From positions 248,001 to 312,000 of the forward strand of contig CBFHKO010000001.1 of assembly GCA_965656445.1 (NCBI GenBank): a stretch of DNA of 64,000 nucleotides. Reading direction: 5' to 3'. Below are positions 35,038 through 43,451 of the stretch, one piece after another. The DNA comes from JAHEJA01 sp965656445. GTDB taxonomy: Bacteria > Pseudomonadota > Alphaproteobacteria > Rhodobacterales > Rhodobacteraceae. The notes below the pieces were generated by a model that worked only from the letters and a program-made list of their open reading frames with translations, made no database searches and was not told where the DNA came from. Every line of letters begins with the position of its first letter. Position 1 is the first letter of the stretch. Made by a program: the position numbers and the translations under genes.

Positions 35038-35541
35038 TTACGTTTCGCTTAACTCATATGGGTTCTGGATACCCATCTTTTCAAGTATTGCAATTTCAAT
35101 GCCTTCCATCAATGCGGCATCCTCGTCTTCGACATGATCATACCCCAAAAGATGCAAAATTGCATGGATAATCAGATGGCTAAGATGGTTTTCGAATGGA
35201 ATGTGTGACTCAATTGCTTCTTTTTGGCAGGTATCAAAGGAAATTGCGATATCCCCAAGCTCAGCATCAAAACGTGGATCAGGAGGCTCTGGTGCGTCAC
35301 CGATGACCTCTGAACCGCGCTCATCCGAGGGCCATGACAGGACATTTGTTGGTGTCGGCTTTTGTCGGAACTCGGCATTCAGATCCGCAATTCTCGCATC
35401 GTCACAGGCCAAAACATCCGCCGAAAATATAGAGGCATCCAGACCAAAATGGGCACTCAGCGCAGCTGCTGCCCGTTTGGCGACAGAGGCTAAATCGACA
35501 TCATTCCAGCGGTCGTCCTCCGTTAGGATATCAAGATTCAT
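35038..35541 (-). CDS. ybeY: endoribonuclease YbeY (16S rRNA maturation)
   Basis: YbeY (167 residues), a zinc endoribonuclease that matures the 16S rRNA 3' end. The zinc site H-x3-H-x5-H is HAILHLLGYDH, with His126, His130 and His136. The usual family form is HGxLHLLGYDH; here the Gly is Ala127, a small change that leaves all ligands. The TNVLSWP substrate-loop block is also present. It overlaps the end of phoH by 11 bases. Confidence 0.94.
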   Translation of the reverse strand: MNLDILTEDDRWNDVDLASVAKRAAAALSAHFGLDASIFSADVLACDDARIADLNAEFRQKPTPTNVLSWPSDERGSEVIGDAPEPPDPRFDAELGDIAISFDTCQKEAIESHIPFENHLSHLIIHAILHLLGYDHVEDEDAALMEGIEIAILEKMGIQNPYELSET

Positions 35542-36595
35542 CTGACTTTTTACGATCTTCTCGGCGTTGGGCTTGGGCGATCAAACGATTGCTATCCTCT
35601 TCATAAGCTTCAATAATCTTCGCAACAAGAGGATGGCGAACCACGTCTTTTGATGTGAAATAATTAAAGCTGATCTTCGGAATAGAATTCAATAGCCGCT
35701 CGGCATCAGCCAGTCCCGATGTCACGCCACGGGGCAGATCGACCTGACTGCGATCCCCTGTGATAACCATACGTGATCCCTCACCCAATCGAGTTAGGAA
35801 CATTTTCATCTGCATGGTTGTCGCATTTTGCGCCTCATCCAAGACAACAAAAGCATGGGCCAAAGTTCGCCCCCGCATAAAGGCCAATGGCGCGATTTCA
35901 ATGCGTTTTTCTTCGATCAATTTGGCAAGCTGCTTGCCCGGGAGAAAATCATTCAGAGCGTCATATAATGGCTGCATATAAGGATCAACTTTGTCCTTCA
36001 TATCGCCTGGCAAATAGCCAAGTTTTTCCCCTGCTTCGACCGCAGGGCGACTTAGAATAATGCGATCCACCTCACCAGAGATGAATTTAGACACCGCCAC
36101 CGCAACAGCTAAATAGGTTTTCCCTGTGCCAGCTGGACCAATCCCAAAGGCCAGTTCATTTTCCATAAGCGATCTGACATAGGCCTTTTGTGCTTCAGTG
36201 CGAGGTTCAACCGGCTTTTTACGCGTTTTGATTTCAACACGGCCCCCCTTGAACATTTCCAGCTGATCCGTGGATGGTGTCGCTGGATCGGCATGTTGCC
36301 CGATCATACGGATTTCACGATCTATGTCCGCTTGCTCAACTGCGCGTCCACTTTCCAATCGCTGATACAGGGCATTCAAAACGGAGCTTGCGAAGTCTCG
36401 GCCTTCCGCTTCGCCAAAAAGCTCAAGCTCATTCCCGCGACGGATGATTTGAATGGAAGAGGCTGTTTCAATTTGTGCGAGGTTACGATCAAATTCACCA
36501 CAAAGGTCAATCATCAATCGGTTTTCAGGAAACTCTAGCCGAGTCGTATTTGGCTCTTGGCTATCTGACGGATGGATAAGCGTGTTAGGCGCCAC
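35531..36595 (-). CDS. phoH: PhoH-like ATPase
   Basis: A 354-residue PhoH (YbeZ) protein: an N-terminal KH-like region, then an SF1-type P-loop ATPase with GPAGTGKTYLA (Walker A) and FVVLDEAQNAT (Walker B), and SRPAVEAGEKLGYLPGD and GDRSQVDLP as conserved blocks. YbeZ binds YbeY in other bacteria and is thought to act in rRNA maturation or decay. It leads the downstream operon here, and is split from miaB by two envelope-protein genes. Confidence 0.95.
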   Translation of the reverse strand: MAPNTLIHPSDSQEPNTTRLEFPENRLMIDLCGEFDRNLAQIETASSIQIIRRGNELELFGEAEGRDFASSVLNALYQRLESGRAVEQADIDREIRMIGQHADPATPSTDQLEMFKGGRVEIKTRKKPVEPRTEAQKAYVRSLMENELAFGIGPAGTGKTYLAVAVAVSKFISGEVDRIILSRPAVEAGEKLGYLPGDMKDKVDPYMQPLYDALNDFLPGKQLAKLIEEKRIEIAPLAFMRGRTLAHAFVVLDEAQNATTMQMKMFLTRLGEGSRMVITGDRSQVDLPRGVTSGLADAERLLNSIPKISFNYFTSKDVVRHPLVAKIIEAYEEDSNRLIAQAQRREDRKKSDES

Positions 36596-36694
36596 TCGAC
36601 TCTCCTTGCTGTATGTAGGGTCAGGGTGCCAACACTTAGTATCATACGCAAGAGCTAGTTATTCCTTTTTGCAAACAAAAACGGATAGGAACGC

Positions 36695-36722
36695 AAAAAG
36701 CCGCCCAGAAGGACGGCTTTTT
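36695..36722 (-). terminator. terminator after the small lipoprotein gene
   Basis: AAAAAGCCG/CGGCTTTTT stem with inner CC/GG pairs and loop AGAA, reading into a T run on the minus strand. It lies 20 bases after the lipoprotein stop codon and upstream of phoH, so phoH transcription must start downstream of it or read through. Confidence 0.85.
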
Positions 36723-36741
36723 AAATCTAATGCCTATTATT

Positions 36742-37065
36742 TTAAACAGGGTCGCCAAGCAGAGCGCTACCGCCAGCTTTGAAGTCACCAGTCGCAATAT
36801 TGCGAGGGTCCGTATCTGAACAAAGGGGACGCCCATCAGGGAGCATCCGCTCAGACAGATACCCCTCTACGCCATCATCAATGATCCAGTGATGACACCC
36901 GTTCGGATCAACCCAAATACCAGCCTTCAGCTGTGTCAAGGATTTCGCATCAAATCCGCGGTCAACAGACTTGTCATTTTTGGACCCCAAACCAATGCCA
37001 CCTGATTCACAAGCGGCGAGTGAAGCAACACAAACTCCAAGTGCAATTAGCTTTGTAATTTTCAT
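36742..37065 (-). CDS. small lipoprotein with a DPxGCxHWxxDDGxEGY domain
   Basis: A 107-residue protein with a lipoprotein signal (MKITKLIALGVCVASLAAC, lipobox LAAC, lipidated Cys19). The mature part carries GIWVDPNGCHHWIIDDGVEGY (residues about 69-89) and LPDGRPLCSD. The same block is present in the neighbouring OmpA-family gene, so the two share a small domain of unknown role. The gene follows that OmpA gene after 10 bases. No further function can be assigned; an outer-membrane or periplasmic location is likely. Confidence 0.8.
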   Translation of the reverse strand: MKITKLIALGVCVASLAACESGGIGLGSKNDKSVDRGFDAKSLTQLKAGIWVDPNGCHHWIIDDGVEGYLSERMLPDGRPLCSDTDPRNIATGDFKAGGSALLGDPV

Positions 37066-37075
37066 TGGAACTCTC

Positions 37076-37618
37076 CTACTTCACACAAATAATTTCAACA
37101 CGGCGGTTTTGAGCCATACCTGCTGATGTTGAGTTTGTCGCTCTTGGACGACACTCGCCATATGCAAGCACGTCCATAATGTTAGCGCCTGTTGCACGAC
37201 CAACTTTGGCAACTGCATTCGCGCGATTTTGAGAAAGCCGCATGTTATACGCATCAGATGCGCGGCTATCCGTGTGACCCGAAATAATAAAGCCACGTGC
37301 GGAAGAGCTTCTAAAGAACTGCTCTAGACGGTGACGTCCAGCTGAGCTGATGTGATATTTATCAGTCGCAAACAACTGATCTGAATTCATAACGCCGCAA
37401 ACATTGCCGCGCCGACAAACAGGAGACCCGTCGCGATTACGGTGAGGAGACATATATCCCTCAGCTCCGTCATCCATTACTCAATGCTCACACCCATCTG
37501 GATCGATCCAAATTGACGGAACATAACGCTCACCCGTTCCAGAAGAGAAGACTCCGTTCGAAGTCGATTGCGCCTGTGCAGATCCAACAGCGACCAATGC
37601 CACTGTTCCAATCATCAT
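37076..37618 (-). pseudogene. OmpA-family protein interrupted by an in-frame TGA
   Basis: Reading from ATG 37618 gives a short signal-like start (MMIGTVALVAVGSAQAQS), then VPSIWIDPDGCEH, a TGA at 37481-37483, then VMDDGAEGYMSPHRNRDG in the same frame. The neighbouring lipoprotein has GCHHWIIDDGVEGY, with Trp at the TGA position, so a TGG-to-TGA change has cut one gene in two. The part after the stop (133 codons from ATG 37477) holds a full OmpA_C peptidoglycan-binding domain (FIISGHTDSRASDAYNMRLSQNRANAV, split region 230-150 bases before the end, and NRRVEIICVK). It may be a pseudogene, a sequencing error or a read-through gene. A ribosome site for ATG 37477 is not evident. Confidence 0.8.
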
Positions 37619-37867
37619 ATCGCGCTCTTTAAATTGTTAAAAAAAGTCACCTCTACCACCCTCGAAGAATATGTCGCCCAATAATGTCACGAAATTACAT
37701 TTCAGTCACATATTTCTCAATATTGATACAAATTTTTATTGTTAGTTGCAAATTCACACTTTGATTTTGCTCAAATTAGGAAACAACCGATATAATCTAA
37801 TCTGAATTGTCCCTCACTACGAAACAATCCAGTCAATTTTTTCCGTGCTTTCTCAATTCGATAGGTC

Positions 37868-39190
37868 TTAAACTAGCTCACCATTTAATGAATTTCGATT
37901 ACTCTGAGTGATTCGAACCTGATGAATTTCTCCGATCTTGGCCGTCTCCGTTTTGACGTGCACCGCATGAAGGTATTCAGATTTCCCCACCATTTGGCCT
38001 TCAAATCTGCCTTCACGCTCGAAAAGAACACTTACAGTTTTTCCGACCATGCTATCTTGTATCTGCTTTTGCTGTTGGGCGATCAAATCCTGTAGTTGAT
38101 GCAAACGCTCTGTTTTTACATCTTCGGGCAATTGTGCGCGCTCTGCTGCGGGGGTTCCGGGACGGGTGGAATATTTAAATGAATAGCCTTGCCCGTAATT
38201 CACCTCACGGATCAAATCCATCGTATCTTGAAAATCCTGATCGGTTTCTTCAGGAAACCCAACGATAAAATCGCCAGACAGCAAAATATCTGGACGCGCA
38301 GCTCTGATACGTTCGATCAATCGTAAATAGCTATCCCGTGTATGCGAGCGGTTCATACGCTTGAGAATGCGATCAGATCCGGCCTGTACAGGGAGGTGAA
38401 GGTAAGGCATCAATTTCGCACAGGTTCCATGTGCCTCAATCAAATCATCGGTCATGTCATTGGGGTGGCTTGTCGTGAAGCGGATACGTTCCAAACCATC
38501 CACTTTGTCCAATTCCCAAATGAGCTGTGCCAAGCTCCACTCATCGCCGAACGCCCCTACCCCATGATAGGCATTTACGTTTTGTCCGAGCAGCGTAATT
38601 TCACGCACACCGCGTTCCACCAAATCACGCGCCTCGGTCAAAATGCGATCAACGGGACGAGACACCTCTGCGCCACGTGTATAGGGAACCACGCAAAAGG
38701 CACAAAATTTATCACAGCCCTCTTGGACCGTCAAAAACGCGGCTGGCGCGCGTTTCGCTTTGGGACGGTTTTTCAGCTTTTCGAACTTGTCTTCTTCTGG
38801 GAAATCCGTGTCGATGGCCTTTTTCCCAGTTTGCGTACGCGCCTCTAGTTCAGGCAGGCGATGATAGCTTTGTGGACCAACAACCAAATCGACTGCAGGT
38901 TGGCGGCGCATGATTTCTTTGCCTTCGGCTTGGGCCACACATCCAGCGACACCAATTTTCAAAGCAGGTTTGTCAACTTTCAACGCCTTCATCCGACCCA
39001 ATTCGGAATACACCTTTTCTGCGGCTTTTTCCCGAATGTGACAGGTATTGAGCAAAATCATATCAGCATCTTCTGGAGTGTCTGTTTCGACATATCCAGA
39101 CTCTCCCAAGGCCTCGACCATGCGTTCACTGTCATAGACATTCATTTGACAGCCATATGTCTTCACAAACAATTTTTTGGTCGTGCTCAT
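37868..39190 (-). CDS. miaB: tRNA-2-methylthio-N6-dimethylallyladenosine synthase
   Basis: MiaB (440 residues from the ATG at 39190), a radical-SAM methylthiotransferase modifying A37 of tRNAs. The N-terminal UPF0004 domain has Cys in KTYGCQMNVYDSERM, LLNTCHIREKA and VAGCVAQAEG for the auxiliary cluster. The radical-SAM cluster is CDKFCAFCVVPYTRG. A C-terminal TRAM domain follows (LFEREGRFEGQMVGKSEY). It normally heads the miaB-phoH-ybeY-corC-lnt string; two envelope genes are inserted after it here. Confidence 0.96.
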   Translation of the reverse strand: MSTTKKLFVKTYGCQMNVYDSERMVEALGESGYVETDTPEDADMILLNTCHIREKAAEKVYSELGRMKALKVDKPALKIGVAGCVAQAEGKEIMRRQPAVDLVVGPQSYHRLPELEARTQTGKKAIDTDFPEEDKFEKLKNRPKAKRAPAAFLTVQEGCDKFCAFCVVPYTRGAEVSRPVDRILTEARDLVERGVREITLLGQNVNAYHGVGAFGDEWSLAQLIWELDKVDGLERIRFTTSHPNDMTDDLIEAHGTCAKLMPYLHLPVQAGSDRILKRMNRSHTRDSYLRLIERIRAARPDILLSGDFIVGFPEETDQDFQDTMDLIREVNYGQGYSFKYSTRPGTPAAERAQLPEDVKTERLHQLQDLIAQQQKQIQDSMVGKTVSVLFEREGRFEGQMVGKSEYLHAVHVKTETAKIGEIHQVRITQSNRNSLNGELV

Positions 39191-39301
39191 GTGCATGTTC
39201 CTTGGGAAGTATTTAAGTCACGGGTCGATACCCTATTTTTGCCCTGACTTGCAATGGAGTTCATTTTATTCTTTATGGAGGACAAGCAAAAAGGGTTGGT
39301 T

Positions 39302-40168
39302 ATGGATTACGCATCGCTCGATGATTTCGTCGTCAATGGAAAACAGCATGTTGCCAAGGGTCCAATCGCAATCATAATGATTGAAGACTTGGTTGAAGTG
39401 GCCTCGACCCTGAAACATCACATTAAGCTTGGCTTTAAAAAGGTGCTTGTTTTAGGCAAGGACTTGCCTGATCTCAGCCCTGCGGTTTCAGAAAACGTAA
39501 CGATTATCCAACACGATTTTTTGAAAAATGGGACAAAGGAAACAATCGTAAACAAGATATCCCAAATGGCCCCTGCACAGTGGATCTACTATTGTTTCAA
39601 CGCAGAATATCTATTTTTCCCGTTTTGTGAGACGAGAAATGTTGATGAAATGCTTGCCTTTCACACCGAAGAAAAGCGCAATTCAATGCTCTGTTATGTC
39701 ATTGATTTATATGCGGGTGACTTGGGACACTACCCCAACGCCGTGTCAATCGAAGATGCCCATATCGATAAAGCTGGCTACTATTCTTTGGGTCGCACGG
39801 ATCCGAAAACACATGCACTCTTGGATCGACAGCTTGATTTCTTCGGGGGCCTGAGATGGCGCTATGAGGAATTCGTCCCCTATGAAAAACGCAAAATTGA
39901 TCGCATCGCTTTGTTCAAAGCAAAAGAGGGTTTGGCCTTAAACGATTTGGATATGTTCAATGAGGCGGAGTACAACACTTATGCCTGCCCTTGGCATCAC
40001 AACCTCACGGCGGCAATTGTCTCGTTTAGAACAGCCAAATCACTTCGCCGCAATCCAACATCGCGCCATCAAATCAGTGATTTCAAGTGGCACAATTCCA
40101 CAAAATTCAGCTGGCACTCCCAACAACTCTTGGATTTTGGATTGATGGAACCTGGACAGTGGTTTTAA
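39302..40168 (+). CDS. glycosyltransferase family 2-like protein (uncertain)
   Basis: A soluble protein of 288 residues from ATG 39302, chosen because AAAAAGGG lies 6 bases ahead (the frame opens at 39254). The N-terminal half has alternating strands typical of a GT-A fold (IAIIMIEDLVEVASTLKHH, FKKVLVLG) and a WIYYCFNAEYLFFPF block where such proteins carry the metal-binding site. A later segment, KIDRIALFKAKEGL, and many His/Trp near the end (PWHHNLTAAIVSFRT, SDFKWHNSTKFSWHS) resemble roseobacter glycosyltransferases, but I do not see a clear DxD motif. It stands alone, divergent from miaB. Confidence 0.55.
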   Translation: MDYASLDDFVVNGKQHVAKGPIAIIMIEDLVEVASTLKHHIKLGFKKVLVLGKDLPDLSPAVSENVTIIQHDFLKNGTKETIVNKISQMAPAQWIYYCFNAEYLFFPFCETRNVDEMLAFHTEEKRNSMLCYVIDLYAGDLGHYPNAVSIEDAHIDKAGYYSLGRTDPKTHALLDRQLDFFGGLRWRYEEFVPYEKRKIDRIALFKAKEGLALNDLDMFNEAEYNTYACPWHHNLTAAIVSFRTAKSLRRNPTSRHQISDFKWHNSTKFSWHSQQLLDFGLMEPGQWF

Positions 40169-40170
40169 AA

Positions 40171-40194
40171 TAGCTGGCCACAGTGAGCCAGCTA
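40171..40194 (+). terminator. hairpin after the glycosyltransferase-like gene
   Basis: Perfect 8-pair stem TAGCTGGC-CACAGTGA-GCCAGCTA placed 2 bases after the stop codon. There is no T tract, so termination strength is uncertain. It lies between convergent genes. Confidence 0.6.
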
Positions 40195-40218
40195 ATTGAA
40201 ATAATTACAAAGACGCCC

Positions 40219-41007
40219 TTAAAGGTTCTCAGATTGGGGCATGCCCAGCACGTGGTAACCACCGTCTACACGGATGATTTCACCGGTTGTGCATGCGCCC
40301 GCGTCTGAGGCCAAATAAACGGCGGTGCCGCCGACGGCTTCTAGTGTTGCGTTGCTTCTTAACGGAGCATTCTGATCTGTGTGCTTGTACGTCTTACGCG
40401 CACCACCGATCGCAGCACCCGCCAATGTCTTCATCGGGCCCGGGGAAATCGCATTCACTCGAATACCCTCTGGACCCAGATCATTAGCGAGATAGCGCGT
40501 TGTCGCCTCAAGAGCCGCTTTTGCGACGCCCATTACATTATAGAATGGCGTCACACGGTTTGATCCTTGGTAGGTCAAAGTCAACAAAGTGCCGCCATTT
40601 TCAACCATCAAAGGATGCGCACGACGTGCCACTTCGACAAATGAATAGGCGGAAATATCCATGGAATTTTTGAAATTCGCACGGCTTGTATTTAAAAAAC
40701 GCCCCGTGAGTTCGTTCTTGTCGGAATAGGCAATCGCGTGAACCACAAAATCAATTGTCGGCCAACGCGCGCCAAGCTGATCAAATGCGGCGTCCAATGA
40801 GGCATCATCCGTCACATCAACATCGACCATGAAATCAGACCCGACCGTGGCAGCCAGAGGCGCAAGGCGCGAGCCAAAAGCCTCGCCTTGATAGGTAAAT
40901 GCCAATTCCGCGCCTGCTTCCGCCATCGCGCGCGCAATACCCCAAGCAATTGAGCGCTCATTCGCAACGCCCATGATCAATCCACGTTTACCAGTTAATT
41001 GTGTCAT
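40219..41007 (-). CDS. fabI: enoyl-[acyl-carrier-protein] reductase (NADH)
   Basis: FabI (262 residues), the last step of each fatty-acid elongation cycle. SDR-type fold with the FabI form of the nucleotide loop (GVANERSIAWGIA) and the active pair Tyr-x6-Lys in YNVMGVAKAALEA, with the second Tyr in LTYQGS; RVNAISPGPMKTLA follows. Downstream of fabB on the same strand with a 102-base gap that holds a hairpin and a GAGTATTT element, so it may have its own promoter. Confidence 0.96.
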   Translation of the reverse strand: MTQLTGKRGLIMGVANERSIAWGIARAMAEAGAELAFTYQGEAFGSRLAPLAATVGSDFMVDVDVTDDASLDAAFDQLGARWPTIDFVVHAIAYSDKNELTGRFLNTSRANFKNSMDISAYSFVEVARRAHPLMVENGGTLLTLTYQGSNRVTPFYNVMGVAKAALEATTRYLANDLGPEGIRVNAISPGPMKTLAGAAIGGARKTYKHTDQNAPLRSNATLEAVGGTAVYLASDAGACTTGEIIRVDGGYHVLGMPQSENL

Positions 41008-41035
41008 GCTGCATCCCCATTCAAATCTGTTTATT

Positions 41036-41058
41036 CTTCATCTTTGCTCAAAATACTC
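41036..41058 (-). repeat. GAGTATTT intergenic element, copy 5
   Basis: Minus strand: GAGTATTTTGAGCAAAGATGAAG, between fabB and fabI, downstream of a perfect hairpin GAGGGC-TTT-GCCCTC (41082-41096). Confidence 0.6.
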
Positions 41059-41081
41059 TGGGTGAATTGGACATCGTCCAA

Positions 41082-41096
41082 GAGGGCAAAGCCCTC
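41082..41096 (-). terminator. hairpin after fabB
   Basis: Perfect six-pair hairpin GAGGGC-TTT-GCCCTC 13 bases after the fabB stop, followed by TTGG and no T run. The GAGTATTT element starts about 24 bases further on. Confidence 0.5.
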
Positions 41097-41109
41097 CTGC
41101 AAACGTCAC

Positions 41110-42339
41110 TTACCTTGTATACTTCGACAACAGCATCGATCCGTTCGTTCCACCAAACCCAAAACTATTGGTCATAACCGTATCCAAGCCTGCATTTTCA
41201 ACAAGTGACGTCGCAATCTCAGACGGGTCAATCGCGGGATCAAGCGTGTCCACATTGATGGATGGCGCGATAAAGTCGTTTTGCAGCATCAAGAGACAAT
41301 AGATCGCTTCTTGCGCACCTGTCGCGCCTTGGCTGTGGCCCGTCATCGATTTTGTCGAACTGATCAAAGGCGTTGATCCCTGACCAAAGACACGCCGCAC
41401 CGCTTCGACTTCGCCAACATCTCCAACCGGTGTCGATGTACCATGGGCATTGATATATCCAACTTTGCGGCCCTGCTCGAGCGTGGACAATGCAATCCGC
41501 ATTGCGCGCTCACCACCCTCACCTGACGGAGCCACCATATCGTGCCCATCAGAAGTCGCGCCATAGCCCGAAACTTCAGCATAGATTTTCGCACCACGCG
41601 CCAGAGCGTGATCGAGGTCTTCCAACACGACTATACCGCCGCCGCCGCCAATGACGAACCCATCGCGATCCGCGTCAAATGCGCGTGAGGCCCGTTCTGG
41701 CGTATCATTATATTTGCTCGACATGGCGCCCATCGCGTCAAACAAACAGGACAACGTCCAATCAAGCTCTTCTCCGCCGCCTGCAAACATGATGTCTTGC
41801 TTGCCCATCATAATTTGTTCAGCTGCATTGCCGATGCAATGCAATGACGTCGAACACGCAGAGGTAATGGAATAGTTGATCCCTTTGATTTTATAGGCCG
41901 TCGATAGGTTCGCAGAAATCGTAGAGGACATGCATTTTGGAACCGCAAACGGGCCAATGCGCTTCGGAGCACCTGAATTCAACACGACTTGATGTGCTGC
42001 AAGCATTGCACTTGTGCTCGGACCGCCAGAACCCGCCACAAGGCCTGTGCGCACATTTGAAATATCGCTTTCTTCCAAGCCTGCATCTGCAATCGCCTGC
42101 CCCATCGCGATATGCGCATAGGCCGCCCCATGCCCCATGAATCGCAACGTCCGCTTGTCAACAAATTCGGTGACGTCAAGCTTGACGTTACCCGCAATTT
42201 GGCTTCGGAACCCATGCTCTTGCATATCTGCATTGGCTGTGATGCCTGATTTGCCAGCCTTAAGGCTTGCGAGGACTTCTTCAGCAGTATTACCGATGGA
42301 GGAAACGACCCCCAACCCTGTCACAACAACTCTACGCAT
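41110..42339 (-). CDS. fabB: 3-oxoacyl-[acyl-carrier-protein] synthase I
   Basis: FabB (409 residues), a thiolase-fold condensing enzyme needed to elongate unsaturated chains. Catalytic Cys162 is in TSACSTSLHC, the two histidines in NAHGTSTPVGD and GHSQGATGAQ, and the closing GFGGTNGSM loop is present. It follows fabA by 21 bases, the standard fabAB pair of the anaerobic unsaturated fatty-acid route. Confidence 0.97.
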   Translation of the reverse strand: MRRVVVTGLGVVSSIGNTAEEVLASLKAGKSGITANADMQEHGFRSQIAGNVKLDVTEFVDKRTLRFMGHGAAYAHIAMGQAIADAGLEESDISNVRTGLVAGSGGPSTSAMLAAHQVVLNSGAPKRIGPFAVPKCMSSTISANLSTAYKIKGINYSITSACSTSLHCIGNAAEQIMMGKQDIMFAGGGEELDWTLSCLFDAMGAMSSKYNDTPERASRAFDADRDGFVIGGGGGIVVLEDLDHALARGAKIYAEVSGYGATSDGHDMVAPSGEGGERAMRIALSTLEQGRKVGYINAHGTSTPVGDVGEVEAVRRVFGQGSTPLISSTKSMTGHSQGATGAQEAIYCLLMLQNDFIAPSINVDTLDPAIDPSEIATSLVENAGLDTVMTNSFGFGGTNGSMLLSKYTR

Positions 42340-42360
42340 GATGCTCTCCCTCTGTGGTCT

Positions 42361-42870
42361 TTAGCTCTCGGAAAGAGCGACTTTCATGTCTTTGACTTGA
42401 TAGATGACTTCGCCATCCGCTTCGACGATACCATCAGCCACACCCATCGTGAGGCGACGTGTTTGGATCGCTTTGGTAAAGTTGATCCGATAGGTCAGCA
42501 TTTTGCGATCTGGACGAACCATGCCTGTCAATTTGACCTCGCCTACGCCCAGCGCGTAACCGCGACCCAGCCAACCGCGCCAGCCTAGGTTAAATCCAGT
42601 CAGCTGCCACAAACCATCAAGGCCAAGGCAGCCAGGCATGATTGGGTTCCCAGGGAAATGGCAATCAAAGAACCAGAGGTCTGGTTTAATATCGAATTCC
42701 GCAATAACATGACCTTTGCCATGCTCGCCGCCATCTTCGCTAATCTCAGTAATACGGTCCATCATCAGCATCGGAGGTTCGGGAAGCTGTGCATTTCCTG
42801 GTCCGAACAACTCGCCACGGGCACATTTCAAAAGGTCTTCACGATCGAAGCTGGTTGGATAATTGGCCAT
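42361..42870 (-). CDS. fabA: 3-hydroxydecanoyl-ACP dehydratase/isomerase
   Basis: FabA (169 residues), a hot-dog-fold enzyme that dehydrates 3-hydroxydecanoyl-ACP and isomerises the double bond, starting unsaturated fatty-acid synthesis. Active His71 is in CHFPGNPIMPG and Asp85 in CLGLDGLWQL. First gene of fabA-fabB and divergent from irr with a 161-base promoter region. Confidence 0.97.
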   Translation of the reverse strand: MANYPTSFDREDLLKCARGELFGPGNAQLPEPPMLMMDRITEISEDGGEHGKGHVIAEFDIKPDLWFFDCHFPGNPIMPGCLGLDGLWQLTGFNLGWRGWLGRGYALGVGEVKLTGMVRPDRKMLTYRINFTKAIQTRRLTMGVADGIVEADGEVIYQVKDMKVALSES

Positions 42871-43031
42871 CTAGTCAGGCTCCTTTGTATTGCTGTTATG
42901 CCTCCTCTAGCACCCGACGGGCGACCCTTGCAAGCCTCGCTCAAGCGAAAGCATTCAAAGGTATGCATAAAAACCATTGAAACTGACCCCAAAAAGCTCA
43001 TATCCTAAGGACGGATTACGAAAGAACGAAC

Positions 43032-43451
43032 ATGAGCACATCTCCACAATCACGCGCGACGACTTGGCTGTCCTCTGGCGACTTACGCCCAACCAAGCAA
43101 CGCATTGCCTTGGCACAAGCCCTTGTTGGCGATGGCGAGCACCGTCACGTCACGGCTGAGTCATTGTTTGAGCGTGTGCAATCGCATGGTGAAAAAGTGT
43201 CGCTCGCAACCGTCTACAACACTTTGCGTGCCTTTTGTGATGCAGGATTAATGCAAGAAATCACAGTGGATGGCACCAAAAGCTATTTCGACACAAACAC
43301 CCATGATCACCCCCATTTCTATTGGGAAGATAACGGTGCGCTCTCTGATGCCCCGTCAGATCAACTCACGATCTCAAATTTGCCGTCGGCGCCTGAGGGT
43401 ATGGAAATTGCATCCGTTGATGTGATTATCCGTCTCAAAAAACAGGAATGA
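43032..43451 (+). CDS. irr: Fur-family iron response regulator Irr
   Basis: A 139-residue Fur-superfamily protein. The N-terminal winged helix (LRPTKQRIALAQAL, SLATVYNTLRAFCDAGL) is followed by a short dimer domain with THDHPHFYWED, the His-rich stretch in which Irr proteins bind haem or metal. The lack of the C-terminal CxxC pairs and the divergent place beside fabA fit Irr of Rhodobacterales rather than Fur or Zur. Irr senses haem level and controls iron and haem genes. It overlaps the next gene by 4 bases. Confidence 0.92.
   Translation: MSTSPQSRATTWLSSGDLRPTKQRIALAQALVGDGEHRHVTAESLFERVQSHGEKVSLATVYNTLRAFCDAGLMQEITVDGTKSYFDTNTHDHPHFYWEDNGALSDAPSDQLTISNLPSAPEGMEIASVDVIIRLKKQE

Noticed and set aside
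37619..37867. Small RNA in the AT-rich gap after miaB
   Set aside because: About 250 AT-rich bases without a GC-rich hairpin plus T tract or other RNA signature; more likely the promoter region of the OmpA-family gene.
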